NCBI GenBank assembly: GCA_036394995.1
Contig: DASWED010000001.1
Coordinates: forward strand, 1 to 64,000
Source of the DNA: DASWED01 sp036394995
Lineage (GTDB): Bacteria; Actinomycetota; UBA4738; JACQTL01
Direction: 5' to 3'
Length of the DNA: 64,000 nt
Part shown: positions 56,226 through 63,896 of the stretch, piece after piece
How the letters are laid out: each line of letters begins with the position of its first letter
How positions within the stretch are numbered: the stretch's first letter is position 1
Translations under genes and position numbers: made by a program
The notes under the pieces: generated by a model
The model's input: the letters and a program-made list of their open reading frames with translations, nothing else
What the model was told of the DNA's origin: nothing
The model's database searches: none

Positions 56226-56253
56226 TGCCTCGTCGCGCTCCGGACCACGCGAA

Positions 56254-56283
56254 GAGGCCGGGCCCTCGTTCGGACCCGGCCTC
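56254..56283 (-). terminator. Hairpin downstream of the sigma factor gene
   Basis: GAGGCCGGG and CCCGGCCTC (9 bp) flank a 12-nt loop 18 nt after the stop of the minus-strand sigma factor gene. No T tract. Confidence 0.6.
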
Positions 56284-56301
56284 CGTGTGTTCGTTCTGCG
56301 G

Positions 56302-57234
56302 TTACAGCGCGACCGCGCCGGCGATCTCCTTGGAGTCCCGCAGCTTGCGCAGGGCCTCCCGCTCGATCAGGCGCACGCGCTCGCCGGACAGCCCGAGGAC
56401 CTTCCCGGTCTCCCGCAGCGAGAGCGGACGGCCGGTGTGCAGGCCGTACCGGAGCTCCACCACGTGGCGCTCCCGTTCGTCCAGCACCCGCTCGACGGCC
56501 TCGCCGATCTCCTCGCGGAGCAGCGCGTCCTCCACCTCGGAGAACTGGCTCTCGGAGTCGGCCTCCTCGATCAGGTCACCGAGCTCCGTCTCCTCCCCCA
56601 CCGGGGCCTGCAGGGACAGCGGCTCGCGCCGCCCCATCTCGGTGAGGTCGTCGATCTCGGCCACCGTGGTGTCGAGGGCCTTGGCCAGCTCCTCGCGGGA
56701 GGGCTCGCGCCCCATCTGCTGCGCGAACTGGAACCGGGTCCGGTTCAGCTTGCGCAGGCGGTCGTGGATGTGGACCGGCAGGCGGATCGAGCGAGAGCGA
56801 TCGGCGATCGCCCGCGTGATCCCCTGGCGGATCCACCAGGTCGCGTACGTGGAGAACTTGAACCCCCGGCGCCAGTCGAACAGCTCGACCGCGCGCATGA
56901 GTCCGATGTTCCCCTCCTGGATGAGGTCGAGCAGCGGCAGCCCCTGGCCCTGGTACTTCCGGGCCACGGACACCACGAGGCGCAGGTTCGCCATGATGAA
57001 CCGCTGGCGGGCGGCCTCGGCCTGGCGGATGTCGGCGCGGGCCTTCATGATCGACCGGTCGGAGCGGAGGCGGCCCGCCTTGATGCGGTCCTCGGCCTCC
57101 TTGCCCTTCTCGATGGTCATGGCGAGCATGACCTCCTCCTCCTTGGTGAGGAGAGGCTCTCGGGCCGCGGCCTCCAGGTACAGGCGGAGGTCGTCGGCGT
57201 CATCGGTGCCCAGTGGGCGAGCAGGTTCGGCCAT
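56302..57234 (-). CDS. RNA polymerase sigma-70 factor (group 1/2)
   Basis: A 310-residue primary-like sigma factor. Region 1.2 begins DDLRLYLEAAAREPLLTKEEE; region 2 has NLRLVVSVARKYQGQGLPLLDLIQEGNIGLMRAV and the -10-recognising YATWWIRQGITRAIADRSR; region 3 has GREPSREELAKALDTTV; region 4 has ERHVVELRYGLHTG and the helix-turn-helix SLRETGKVLGLSGERVRLIE. The long acidic region 1.1 of RpoD is missing, so this is either a short primary factor or a group 2 factor such as SigB/HrdA. The ATG at 57234 with GGGAAG upstream is preferred over the TTG at 57258. Confidence 0.93.
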   Translation of the reverse strand: MAEPARPLGTDDADDLRLYLEAAAREPLLTKEEEVMLAMTIEKGKEAEDRIKAGRLRSDRSIMKARADIRQAEAARQRFIMANLRLVVSVARKYQGQGLPLLDLIQEGNIGLMRAVELFDWRRGFKFSTYATWWIRQGITRAIADRSRSIRLPVHIHDRLRKLNRTRFQFAQQMGREPSREELAKALDTTVAEIDDLTEMGRREPLSLQAPVGEETELGDLIEEADSESQFSEVEDALLREEIGEAVERVLDERERHVVELRYGLHTGRPLSLRETGKVLGLSGERVRLIEREALRKLRDSKEIAGAVAL

Positions 57235-57368
57235 TTTCTTCCCTGGGTTCTCCTTCAACAGCTACCCTCGTCCGGTTCAACAGCACCGTGACTCCCGGAA
57301 TTCCTTCCGGTCGGCCTGTCAGTTCCCTGAGGGCAGACTGAATAGGGCCTCGGCGGCCACCTCGACGC

Positions 57369-57397
57369 AGGCTAACACGAAGTCTTCCCCAACTCAA
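57369..57397 (-). promoter_or_regulatory. Consensus promoter upstream of the sigma factor gene
   Basis: On the minus strand TTGAGT and TAGCCT are separated by exactly 17 nt, about 135 nt before the sigma factor ATG. The long leader between promoter and ATG may carry regulation, but I see no clear fold in it. Confidence 0.6.
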
Positions 57398-57429
57398 GGC
57401 CGGCCACGCACGCCGGGGACATTGAGTTC

Positions 57430-57465
57430 GTGTGGAGACGGGCGTCTCCGTGCCCGTCTCCACAC
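57430..57465 (-). terminator. 14-bp perfect inverted repeat between two minus-strand genes
   Basis: GTGTGGAGACGGGC, an 8-nt loop, GCCCGTCTCCACAC. It starts directly after the stop codon of the DUF2236 gene and before the sigma factor promoter, so it probably ends that upstream transcript. Confidence 0.6.
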
Positions 57466-58290
57466 TCAGGGACGTCCGACGCGGCGCTCAGCGCGGCGTG
57501 CCTGAGGAGCCCGGCGGAGGACGGGCGGCGTCACCCGGAGGGCCGTTCGCAGGCCGAACGCGGCGCCCCGGACCGCCGTCTCGCGCAGGGGGTCCCACCG
57601 GAGCCCGTAGGCGGCCCGGAGCGGCTCCGGAAGCAGGGCGGCCGTGACCTCCCGCTGGGCCAGCGCGAACGGCCGGAGCGGAAGCGGCATGGGCGGGGTG
57701 AGGATCGCCGGGGCCAGCCGGCGGGCGTCGTCGGAGACCTCCAGCGTGGAGATCGTGAGGTCGACGTAGCGACGGAAGCCGTCGAACGTGTCCGGAAGGA
57801 TCTCCGGCGGCGTGAGCATGGCCACGGCCAGGGCGCCCATCTCCCCCACGTACCTCGACCGGTCGTGCTCGGAGAGCGGACGTACGAACCGGCGGTACGC
57901 GAGGAGCGCGCTGTCGACGAGCGTGGCCCACACCCACAGCAGGAGGGCAGGGTCGAGCGCCGAGTACGGCCCCCCGCCGGGCGTTCGGCCACTGATCCGC
58001 CGGTGCACGGCGGTGACCCCCTCGGCGGCGCGGAGGGCCTCCTCGGTGTCCCCGAACGAGATGGCCAGCATGGCCTCCATGGTCCGGGCCAGCCGCCGGT
58101 AGGCCCCGCGCGGGAAGTCGCTGTGGCCGGCCACGCCCGCGGCCACCGCGGGATGGGCGATCTGCATGAGCAGGGCCCGGGGCCCGGCCAGGATCAGCGC
58201 CGCCTCCCCGTTCACCCGCCAGGCCACCGACCCCGGCCCGAACAACCCGGCATCGCCGGGGACGGGGCCGATCGTTCGAGCGCTACGCAC
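57466..58290 (-). CDS. DUF2236 (latex-clearing-protein-like) family protein
   Basis: A 274-residue protein of the oxygenase-type DUF2236 family, whose characterised relatives include haem enzymes such as latex clearing protein and MpaB-like domains. Family features are DAGLFGPGSVAWRVNGEAALILAGPR at the start, ALLMQIAHPAVAAGVAGHSDF with the His near residue 46, and DPALLLWVWATLVDSALLAYRRF near 112. Whether a haem is bound here is not shown. The GTG start overlaps the alcohol dehydrogenase stop by 8 nt (GTGCGTAG), so the two are coupled. Confidence 0.82.
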   Translation of the reverse strand: MRSARTIGPVPGDAGLFGPGSVAWRVNGEAALILAGPRALLMQIAHPAVAAGVAGHSDFPRGAYRRLARTMEAMLAISFGDTEEALRAAEGVTAVHRRISGRTPGGGPYSALDPALLLWVWATLVDSALLAYRRFVRPLSEHDRSRYVGEMGALAVAMLTPPEILPDTFDGFRRYVDLTISTLEVSDDARRLAPAILTPPMPLPLRPFALAQREVTAALLPEPLRAAYGLRWDPLRETAVRGAAFGLRTALRVTPPVLRRAPQARRAERRVGRP

Positions 58291-59275
58291 GGGGGTCGAT
58301 GAGGACCTTGATGCCCCCCCGGCCGTCGGCCTGGTCCTCGAAGGCTTGCTGGATCCCGGACAGGGGGCGTTCGTCGGTGATCACCTTCGCCGTCTCCGGG
58401 CGGCGCGCCAGCAGGGCCAGGGCGTCCTGCATCGACCGCCTCGAGGGGCCGGTGATGGCCAGGGCCCGCTGCTCCTTCACCGCCATCACCGCCGGGATGA
58501 ACATGGCCGGCTCGAACGGCAGCCCCAGCAGCACGACCGTTCCCATGTGGCCGCAGGCGTTGAACGCGAGCTGGACGGCGGACGCGGCCCCGCTGCACTC
58601 GAACACGAACCGCGGCCCGTGCAGGTCCACGGCGAGGGTCTTCCAGAACGGGTCCTCGGCCACCGGGTCGAACGCCATCTCGCAACCGAACTCCAGGCCG
58701 GCCGCGCGGCGGTCCTCGCGGACGTCCGAGCCCACCACCCTGGCCCCGAGGTCGGCCAGCGCCGCCACCACGAGGAGGCCGATGGCCCCCAGGCCGGAGA
58801 CGTACACGAGGTCCCCGGACCCGACGCCCGCATCCGTGATCGAGCGCATGGCCACGCCGAGCGGTTCGGCCAGGGCCGCCGAGCGGTCGTCCACCTCGTC
58901 CGGCACCGGGATCAGCAGGTCCGCCAGGGGGTTCGTGGTCTCGGCGTAGCCGCCCCAGTGGTTCTGCGGGTTCAGGCAGTACCGGGGGCGTCCCTCGCGG
59001 CACCACACGCACTCGCCGCACCCCCGCCCGGGGAACGCCACCACGCGCTGCCCCGGCGACCACCGGCCGGTCGTGTCCTCCTCCACGACCCCGCTGTACT
59101 CGTGGCCGGGAACCCGGTCCTCGCCGGCCATGATCCCCACCTTCCACAGCGAGACGTCGGACCCGCAGATGCCGTTGAAGCCGACGCGAACGCGCGCCTC
59201 GCCGGGTTGCAGCTCGGGCGGGTCCACGTCCCGGACGGCGAACGTACGCACGCCGGTGAAGAACGCCGCCCGCAC
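58283..59275 (-). CDS. Zinc-dependent medium-chain alcohol/sorbitol dehydrogenase
   Basis: A 330-residue MDR dehydrogenase. Catalytic-zinc ligands are Cys in GFNGICGSDVSLWK near residue 30 and His-Glu in GHEYSGVVE near 55; the structural zinc is held by four Cys in GRGCGECVWCREGRPRYC. The cofactor loop VSGLGAIGLLVVAAL near 155 precedes Asp in VGSDVREDR, indicating NAD. It resembles L-threonine 3-dehydrogenase/sorbitol dehydrogenase-type enzymes. The GTG at 59275 is 6 nt after a TACGAT hexamer; the longer frame upstream overlaps the divergent GNAT gene. It is coupled to the DUF2236 gene downstream. Confidence 0.9.
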   Translation of the reverse strand: MRAAFFTGVRTFAVRDVDPPELQPGEARVRVGFNGICGSDVSLWKVGIMAGEDRVPGHEYSGVVEEDTTGRWSPGQRVVAFPGRGCGECVWCREGRPRYCLNPQNHWGGYAETTNPLADLLIPVPDEVDDRSAALAEPLGVAMRSITDAGVGSGDLVYVSGLGAIGLLVVAALADLGARVVGSDVREDRRAAGLEFGCEMAFDPVAEDPFWKTLAVDLHGPRFVFECSGAASAVQLAFNACGHMGTVVLLGLPFEPAMFIPAVMAVKEQRALAITGPSRRSMQDALALLARRPETAKVITDERPLSGIQQAFEDQADGRGGIKVLIDPRA

Positions 59276-59281
59276 GCCCGT

Positions 59282-59287
59282 ATCGTA
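59282..59287 (-). promoter_or_regulatory. -10 hexamer of a leaderless promoter, divergent pair
   Basis: TACGAT on the minus strand ends 6 nt before the GTG of the dehydrogenase; together with the hexamer at 59304 it forms a back-to-back promoter in only 43 nt. Confidence 0.55.
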
Positions 59288-59303
59288 CGACGACCTCCCC
59301 GCG

Positions 59304-59309
59304 TACCCT
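59304..59309 (+). promoter_or_regulatory. -10 hexamer of a leaderless promoter, divergent pair
   Basis: TACCCT ends 9 nt before the ATG of the GNAT gene at 59319. Confidence 0.5.
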
Positions 59310-59318
59310 GTTCGCGGC

Positions 59319-59765
59319 ATGGAGATCAGGCCCATCCGCCCGGAGGAGCTCCCGGACGCGCTGCCCCTGTTCGCGGGATACCAGCGGTTCTACGAGGTCC
59401 CCGAGCCGAACGACGAGGCCAACCTGGCCTTCTTCGCCCGCTTCTGCGAACCGTCGGGGGCCGGGCTGCTGCTCGGCGCGTGGGAGGACGACGACCTGGT
59501 GGGGTTCGCGAACCTGTACTGGACGTTCTCGTCCACGCGAGCGGTCGACGCCGCGCTGATGAACGACCTGTTCGTCGCCGAGCGGGCCCGAGGTCTCGGC
59601 GCCGGGCGGGCGCTGATCCAGGCCGCGGCGGAGGCCGCGCGGGCCCGCGGATGCCACCACCTCGAGTGGTACACCGCGCCCGACAACGTCACCGCCCGGC
59701 GCCTGTACGACGCCACCGGTGCCACTCGCTCCGAGTGGTTGGCCTACGAGATCGAGCTGACGTAG
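59319..59765 (+). CDS. GNAT-family N-acetyltransferase
   Basis: A 148-residue acetyltransferase that uses acetyl-CoA. The acetyl-CoA pyrophosphate loop is the RxxGxG/A pattern in VAERARGLGAGRALIQ near residue 92, preceded by MNDLFVAERA; the C-terminal motif is APDNVTARRLYDATGAT with EWLAYEIEL. An EIRPIRPEELPDAL opening is typical. The start is set by a -10 hexamer and agrees with the family. The acceptor substrate is unknown. It is divergent from the dehydrogenase and 63 nt upstream of the LuxR gene. Confidence 0.9.
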   Translation: MEIRPIRPEELPDALPLFAGYQRFYEVPEPNDEANLAFFARFCEPSGAGLLLGAWEDDDLVGFANLYWTFSSTRAVDAALMNDLFVAERARGLGAGRALIQAAAEAARARGCHHLEWYTAPDNVTARRLYDATGATRSEWLAYEIELT

Positions 59766-59827
59766 CCGGTTCGGTCAGCCCGAACACGCGCCTCGGGCTA
59801 ACGTATGGCACCCAGGAGGGCGGTGCG

Positions 59828-61480
59828 GTGACACTCGGAACCGAGCACGACGAACCGTCGGCGGCGACCGTCGAGCGGGCCCGGGACGCCGCCGGCCGCG
59901 AGGCGTGGGCGGAGGCCTACGAACTGCTGTCCTCGATGGAGCCCGCGCTCCTCGGGCCGGGTGACCTCGAGCTGCTGGCGCAGGCGGCCTGGTGGCTGTC
60001 CCGGTTGGAGGAATCCGTGGCCGCCCGGCAACGGGCCTATGCGGGCCACGCCGCCGCCGGGGAGGAGGTCCTCGCGGCGGGCGTCGCGGTCCGGCTGGCC
60101 ATGGACCACTTCGTCCGCAGTGAGGGGGCGCTCGGGGCCGGTTGGCTCGCGCGGGCCCAGCGCCACCTCCGCGACCGACCGGAGACCTTCCAGCACGGAT
60201 TGCTGGCCTGTGCTGAGTCCACCGTGGCCCGCTTCGGTGGGGAGCTCGAGGGCTCACTGGCACTGGCGGAGCGAGGGGCCGACATCGGCCGGCGCCTCCG
60301 GAACCCGGATCTGGTGGCGATGGGGGTCCACCTGGAGGGGCTGGCCCTCATCGCCGGAGGTCGCATCGCCGAAGGCGTGGCGCTGCTGGACGAGGCCATG
60401 ACCTCGGTGGTGGCCGGCGAGCTCACCTCCTATTTCACCGGGGTGGTCTACTGCAACGTCCTCCAGGCCTGCCTGGCGCTGGCCGACCTCCGCCGGGCCG
60501 GGGAATGGAACGAGGCCTCCCGGGCGTGGTGCGAGTCCCTCCCCGCGCAGTCCCCGTTCCCCGGGCTCTGCCGGATCAACCGAGCGGAGCTGGCCACCCT
60601 CACCGGGGCGTGGGCGGAGGCCGAGGCCGAGGCGTCACGGGCCTCGGAGGAGGTCATGCGCCTCAATCCCGCGATGGCCGGCGCGGCCGTCTACGAGGCC
60701 GGCGAGGTCCGCCGGCGGTGGGGGGACCTGGCCGGGGCGGAGGAGGCCTTCTCCCGCGCCCACGAGCTGGGATTCGAGCCACAGCCCGGCCTGGCCCTGG
60801 TCCGGCTGGCACAGGGGAAGCCCGGACCGGCCGTGAGCGCGCTCCGCCTCGCGGTCACCGGGGAGCTCGGCAACCGCCTCCGTCGCGCCCGGCTCCTGGC
60901 GGCGCTGGTGGAGGCGGCCCTCGCGCTCCCCGACATCGATTCGGCGGGGGAGGCCGCCGAGGAGCTGGAGGGCATCGCTCGCGAGTTCCGGACGCCCGTG
61001 CTGGACGCCTCCGCGGCCACGGCGCGCGGGTCGGTCCTGCTGGCGCGAGGCGACGTGACCGGCGCCCTCGGGGAGCTCCGCCGGGCCTGCGCCACCTGGC
61101 AGGAGGTACGGCTCCCCTACGACGCCGCTCGCGCCAGGATGCTGTACGGCCTGGCCCTGCGCGCGGCCGGCGACGAGGACGACGCCAGGCTGGAGCTTCG
61201 AGCGGCGCTCGGGACGTTCGAACGGCTGGGGGCAGCCCTCGACCTGGCCGCCGCGTCCGGGCTGCTCGGCGAGACGACGGGACTCCCCCGCGGGCTCACC
61301 TCGCGGGAGGCTGAGGTGCTGCGACTGGTGGCCGCCGGCAAGTCGAACCGGGACATCGCCGCCGCGCTCGTGATCAGCGAGCACACCGTGGCCCGGCACC
61401 TCCAGAACATCTTCGCCAAGCTCAACGTGTCGTCCCGCTCGGCCGCCACCGCGTTCGCGTTCGAACACGGCCTCGCGTGA
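59828..61480 (+). CDS. LuxR-family transcription regulator with helical-repeat sensor
   Basis: A 550-residue regulator. Residues 1-~480 are all-helical, with repeated Ala/Leu/Glu-rich hairpins like TPR or SEL1 repeats (LAERGADIGRRLRNPDL, then FSRAHELGFEPQPGLALVRL). The C-terminal ~60 residues are a LuxR DNA-binding domain: LTSREAEVLRLVAAGKSNRD then AALVISEHTVARHLQNIF. No Walker A loop is evident, so it is not a complete MalT/LAL ATPase, but the arrangement resembles the C-terminal part of one. AGGAGGG lies 7 nt before the GTG. The frame is open for 1.6 kb further upstream only as a shadow. Targets are unknown; neighbours are the GNAT and hydrolase genes. Confidence 0.88.
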   Translation: MTLGTEHDEPSAATVERARDAAGREAWAEAYELLSSMEPALLGPGDLELLAQAAWWLSRLEESVAARQRAYAGHAAAGEEVLAAGVAVRLAMDHFVRSEGALGAGWLARAQRHLRDRPETFQHGLLACAESTVARFGGELEGSLALAERGADIGRRLRNPDLVAMGVHLEGLALIAGGRIAEGVALLDEAMTSVVAGELTSYFTGVVYCNVLQACLALADLRRAGEWNEASRAWCESLPAQSPFPGLCRINRAELATLTGAWAEAEAEASRASEEVMRLNPAMAGAAVYEAGEVRRRWGDLAGAEEAFSRAHELGFEPQPGLALVRLAQGKPGPAVSALRLAVTGELGNRLRRARLLAALVEAALALPDIDSAGEAAEELEGIAREFRTPVLDASAATARGSVLLARGDVTGALGELRRACATWQEVRLPYDAARARMLYGLALRAAGDEDDARLELRAALGTFERLGAALDLAAASGLLGETTGLPRGLTSREAEVLRLVAAGKSNRDIAAALVISEHTVARHLQNIFAKLNVSSRSAATAFAFEHGLA

Positions 61481-61489
61481 CGAGGCCGA

Positions 61490-62497
61490 TCAGAGCTCGT
61501 GGCAGGGGCTCCGGAAGATCCCGTCGAGGAATGCCAGCGCCATCGGGACCTCGGACGCGGCGTCGAAGTCCTTCCAGGACCCCAAGCCCGCGACGATCCG
61601 GAGGCGCGCGGTCCCGACGCCGTTGAACCGGTCGAGCGCGCGAGCGAACGCCACGCTCTGCTGGACGGGCACCACCGGGTCGAGGTCGCCGTGCGCGATG
61701 AGGAACGGCGACACGTTGCGGCCGGGCGTGAGGTACGTGATCGGGTTCGTGGCCCGGACCCGGCCGGGCACGGACTGGATCGGCGCGCCGACCAGCCGTG
61801 ACTCGCCGGACGTCGCTGCGTCGTGACGCTCGGCGGGTTCGAGGCCGGGAGTCCGCGCCAGCTGGCGGTCCATCGTGAGGAAGTTCACCGGCCCGAACCA
61901 GTCGACGACGGCCTGGACCGCGCTCGAGGTCGTCGGGTTGCCGAGCTTCGGGTCGTCGAACCGGGCCACGCCGGCGGTGGTCCCGAGCAGGGACACGAGT
62001 TGGCCGCCGGAGGAGTCGCCCCAGGCCGCGATGCGGATCGGGTCGAGGCCGTACCGGCCGGCGTTGGCCCGCATGAACCGGACCGCAGCCTTCACGTCCT
62101 GGATCTGGGCCGGGAACGTGGCCTCGTCGGTGAGCCGGTAGTTGATGCTGGCGAAGGCGTACCCGCGCCGAAGGATCGCGGGGAGGTAGGCCGCGTGCTC
62201 GGGCGCCGACTTGTCGCCGGTCGTCCAAGCCCCGCCGTGGACGTACATCACCAGCGGCAGGCGGGGGACGGGGAGCCTCGGGAGGTACAGGTCGAGCACC
62301 TCGGACGGCGAGGCCGTGGCGTAGTGGATGTCCGCGATCCGGCGGTACGGCGGCGGCTGCAGGGTGGCCGGGTCGGTGGGGGCCTCGGCCACGGAGGACG
62401 AGCGCGACGCCGTGACGGGGCTCAGGCCGGCACACGCGGACAGGACGAGCACGAGGGCCGCCACGGGGCCCGCCAGCTGGAATCGCCGTGAGGTCAC
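61490..62497 (-). CDS. Alpha/beta-hydrolase lipoprotein (BD-FAE/esterase type)
   Basis: A 335-residue secreted esterase or lipase-like protein. The lipobox LVLSAC lies near residue 22. The HG oxyanion motif is MYVHGGAWTTGDKS near 90, the nucleophile is Ser of WGDSSGGQLVSLLG near 160, and the acid and His positions are in LIAHGDLDPVVPV near 270 and LGSWKDFDAASEVPM near 310. This is the BD-FAE (carboxylesterase/feruloyl esterase-like) subfamily. GTG at 62497 follows AGGAGG. It faces the LuxR gene and is divergent from the flavin monooxygenase. Confidence 0.85.
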   Translation of the reverse strand: MTSRRFQLAGPVAALVLVLSACAGLSPVTASRSSSVAEAPTDPATLQPPPYRRIADIHYATASPSEVLDLYLPRLPVPRLPLVMYVHGGAWTTGDKSAPEHAAYLPAILRRGYAFASINYRLTDEATFPAQIQDVKAAVRFMRANAGRYGLDPIRIAAWGDSSGGQLVSLLGTTAGVARFDDPKLGNPTTSSAVQAVVDWFGPVNFLTMDRQLARTPGLEPAERHDAATSGESRLVGAPIQSVPGRVRATNPITYLTPGRNVSPFLIAHGDLDPVVPVQQSVAFARALDRFNGVGTARLRIVAGLGSWKDFDAASEVPMALAFLDGIFRSPCHEL

Positions 62498-62574
62498 GGA
62501 GTGCCTCCTGTCGATGGGAATCGTCTCACGCTTCCGCCGAACGGCGCGACACGGCGGGGCCGGCGGGCCGCGCT

Positions 62575-62659
62575 CCACGGGACAGTCGCGTCCCGTGGTG
62601 GATTCGAACCACGACCGCCCCGATCGCGAATTGGCTGATTCCGGCGATGAGGGGCGGTC
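62575..62659. other. Structured intergenic region with tRNA T-arm-like motif
   Basis: Two perfect 9-bp inverted repeats, 62575-62598 (CCACGGGAC / GTCCCGTGG) and 62613-62659 (GACCGCCCC / GGGGCGGTC), flank the motif GTGGATTCGAACCAC. Read on the minus strand the middle becomes GTGGTTCGAATCCAC, a 4-bp arm with the TTCGAAT T-loop of tRNA. A complete tRNA cannot be folded from this sequence. A tRNA 3'-end fragment left by an integrated element, or a structured RNA, are the two options. Confidence 0.4.
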
Positions 62660-62708
62660 GGGCCCCCACATAGCGTCGCCTCCGGGAACACACCGGAAGG
62701 AGGCAGGG

Positions 62709-63836
62709 ATGGACGGGAGCGGTGGGACGGAGCGGTTCGACACCGTGGTCATCGGCGGGGGGCAGGCCGGGCTCTCGGTCGGGTACCACCTGCGGAAGCG
62801 GGGGCTGTCGTTCGTGATCCTGGAGGCGAACGAGCGAATCGGTGACTCGTGGCGGCGGCGGTGGGACTCGCTGCGGGTGTTCACCCCGGCTAAGTACGAC
62901 GGGCTGGACGGCTGGCGGTACCCGGGGAAGGGCTGGTCGTTCCCCTCGAAGGACGAGCTGGGCGACTACCTGGAGGCCTACGCGGGCCGGTTCGAGCTGC
63001 CCGTTCGAACGGGCGTCGCCGTGAACGAGCTGAGCAGGGATGGTGACCGGTACTTGGTGACCACGGGCGGGGGGCGGCTCGAGGCGGATCACGTCGTGGT
63101 CGCGACCGGCTACTGCCACACGCCGATGGTGCCCGGCTTCGCCAAGGAGCTGGATCCCGGCATCGTTCAGATGCACTCCAACGACTACCTGAACGCGGGC
63201 CAGCTCCGCGACGGCGGCGTGCTGCTGGTGGGGGCCGGCAACTCGGGCGCCGAGATCGCGATCGAGGTGGCGAAGACCCACCCGACGTGGGTCGCGGGCA
63301 AGGTGCCGGGCCAGTTCCCGGTTCGCCACGGGAGCGTGCCCGCACGGTTCCTCCTCCCGGTGATCCGGTTCATCGGCCACCACGTGCTGACCACCGGGAC
63401 ACCGATCGGCCGGAAGGTTCGACCCAGGTTCGTCTCGCGGGGAGCACCGCTGATCCGGGTGAAGGAGAAGGACCTCCTCGCAGCCGGGGTGGAGCGGGTC
63501 CCCCGAGTCAGGGGCGTCCGGGACGGGATGCCGGAGCTCGACGACGACCGGGTCCTCGACGTGGCGAACGTCATCTGGTGCACGGGGTTCCGCCCGGATT
63601 TCTCGTGGATCGACCTCTCGGTCTTCGGCGACCGCGGCGAGCCCGAGCAGGACCGCGGCGTGGTGGCGAGCGAGCCGGGCCTGTATTTCGTCGGCCTCCA
63701 CTTCCTGTACGCGGCCACGTCCGAGGTGCTGCCGGGCGTGGGCCGCGACGCCGAGCACATCGCGAGGCACATCTCGAAGCGTGCCGCCGCCGGGAAGACC
63801 CGCGCGCCGGGAGCGCGAGTCCCGGTCGAAGCCTGA
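62709..63836 (+). CDS. Flavin-containing monooxygenase-like NAD(P)/FAD protein
   Basis: A 375-residue FAD protein of the flavin monooxygenase/YUCCA-like/CzcO-like group. The FAD loop is VVIGGGQAGLSVGYHL near residue 13, the segment GDSWRRRWDSLRVFTPAKY near 45 and GYCHTPMVPGFAKEL near 135 match the family block with the FxGxxxHxxxY-like motif (here QMHSNDYLN), and the NADPH loop is LLVGAGNSGAEIAIEVA near 175. ANVIWCTGFRPDFSWID near 290 is the C-terminal ATG-like motif. The ATG at 62709 follows AAGGAGG. Substrate unknown. Confidence 0.87.
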   Translation: MDGSGGTERFDTVVIGGGQAGLSVGYHLRKRGLSFVILEANERIGDSWRRRWDSLRVFTPAKYDGLDGWRYPGKGWSFPSKDELGDYLEAYAGRFELPVRTGVAVNELSRDGDRYLVTTGGGRLEADHVVVATGYCHTPMVPGFAKELDPGIVQMHSNDYLNAGQLRDGGVLLVGAGNSGAEIAIEVAKTHPTWVAGKVPGQFPVRHGSVPARFLLPVIRFIGHHVLTTGTPIGRKVRPRFVSRGAPLIRVKEKDLLAAGVERVPRVRGVRDGMPELDDDRVLDVANVIWCTGFRPDFSWIDLSVFGDRGEPEQDRGVVASEPGLYFVGLHFLYAATSEVLPGVGRDAEHIARHISKRAAAGKTRAPGARVPVEA

Positions 63837-63881
63837 CGAGGGAACCGGGGGGCGATCCGGCCCCCCCCCGGGGCCCTCCAC

Positions 63882-63887
63882 TACAGT
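63882..63887 (+). promoter_or_regulatory. -10 hexamer of a leaderless promoter
   Basis: TACAGT ends 9 nt before the ATG at 63897, with no ribosome site between. Confidence 0.5.
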
Positions 63888-63896
63888 CCCCGTGCG

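Noticed and set aside
57235..57368. A riboswitch in the long leader of the sigma factor gene
   Set aside because: No conserved riboswitch motif or stable fold was recognised by eye.
62588..62615. A tRNA gene on the minus strand
   Set aside because: Only a T-arm is present; no matching acceptor, D or anticodon arm can be folded in the 80 nt upstream.
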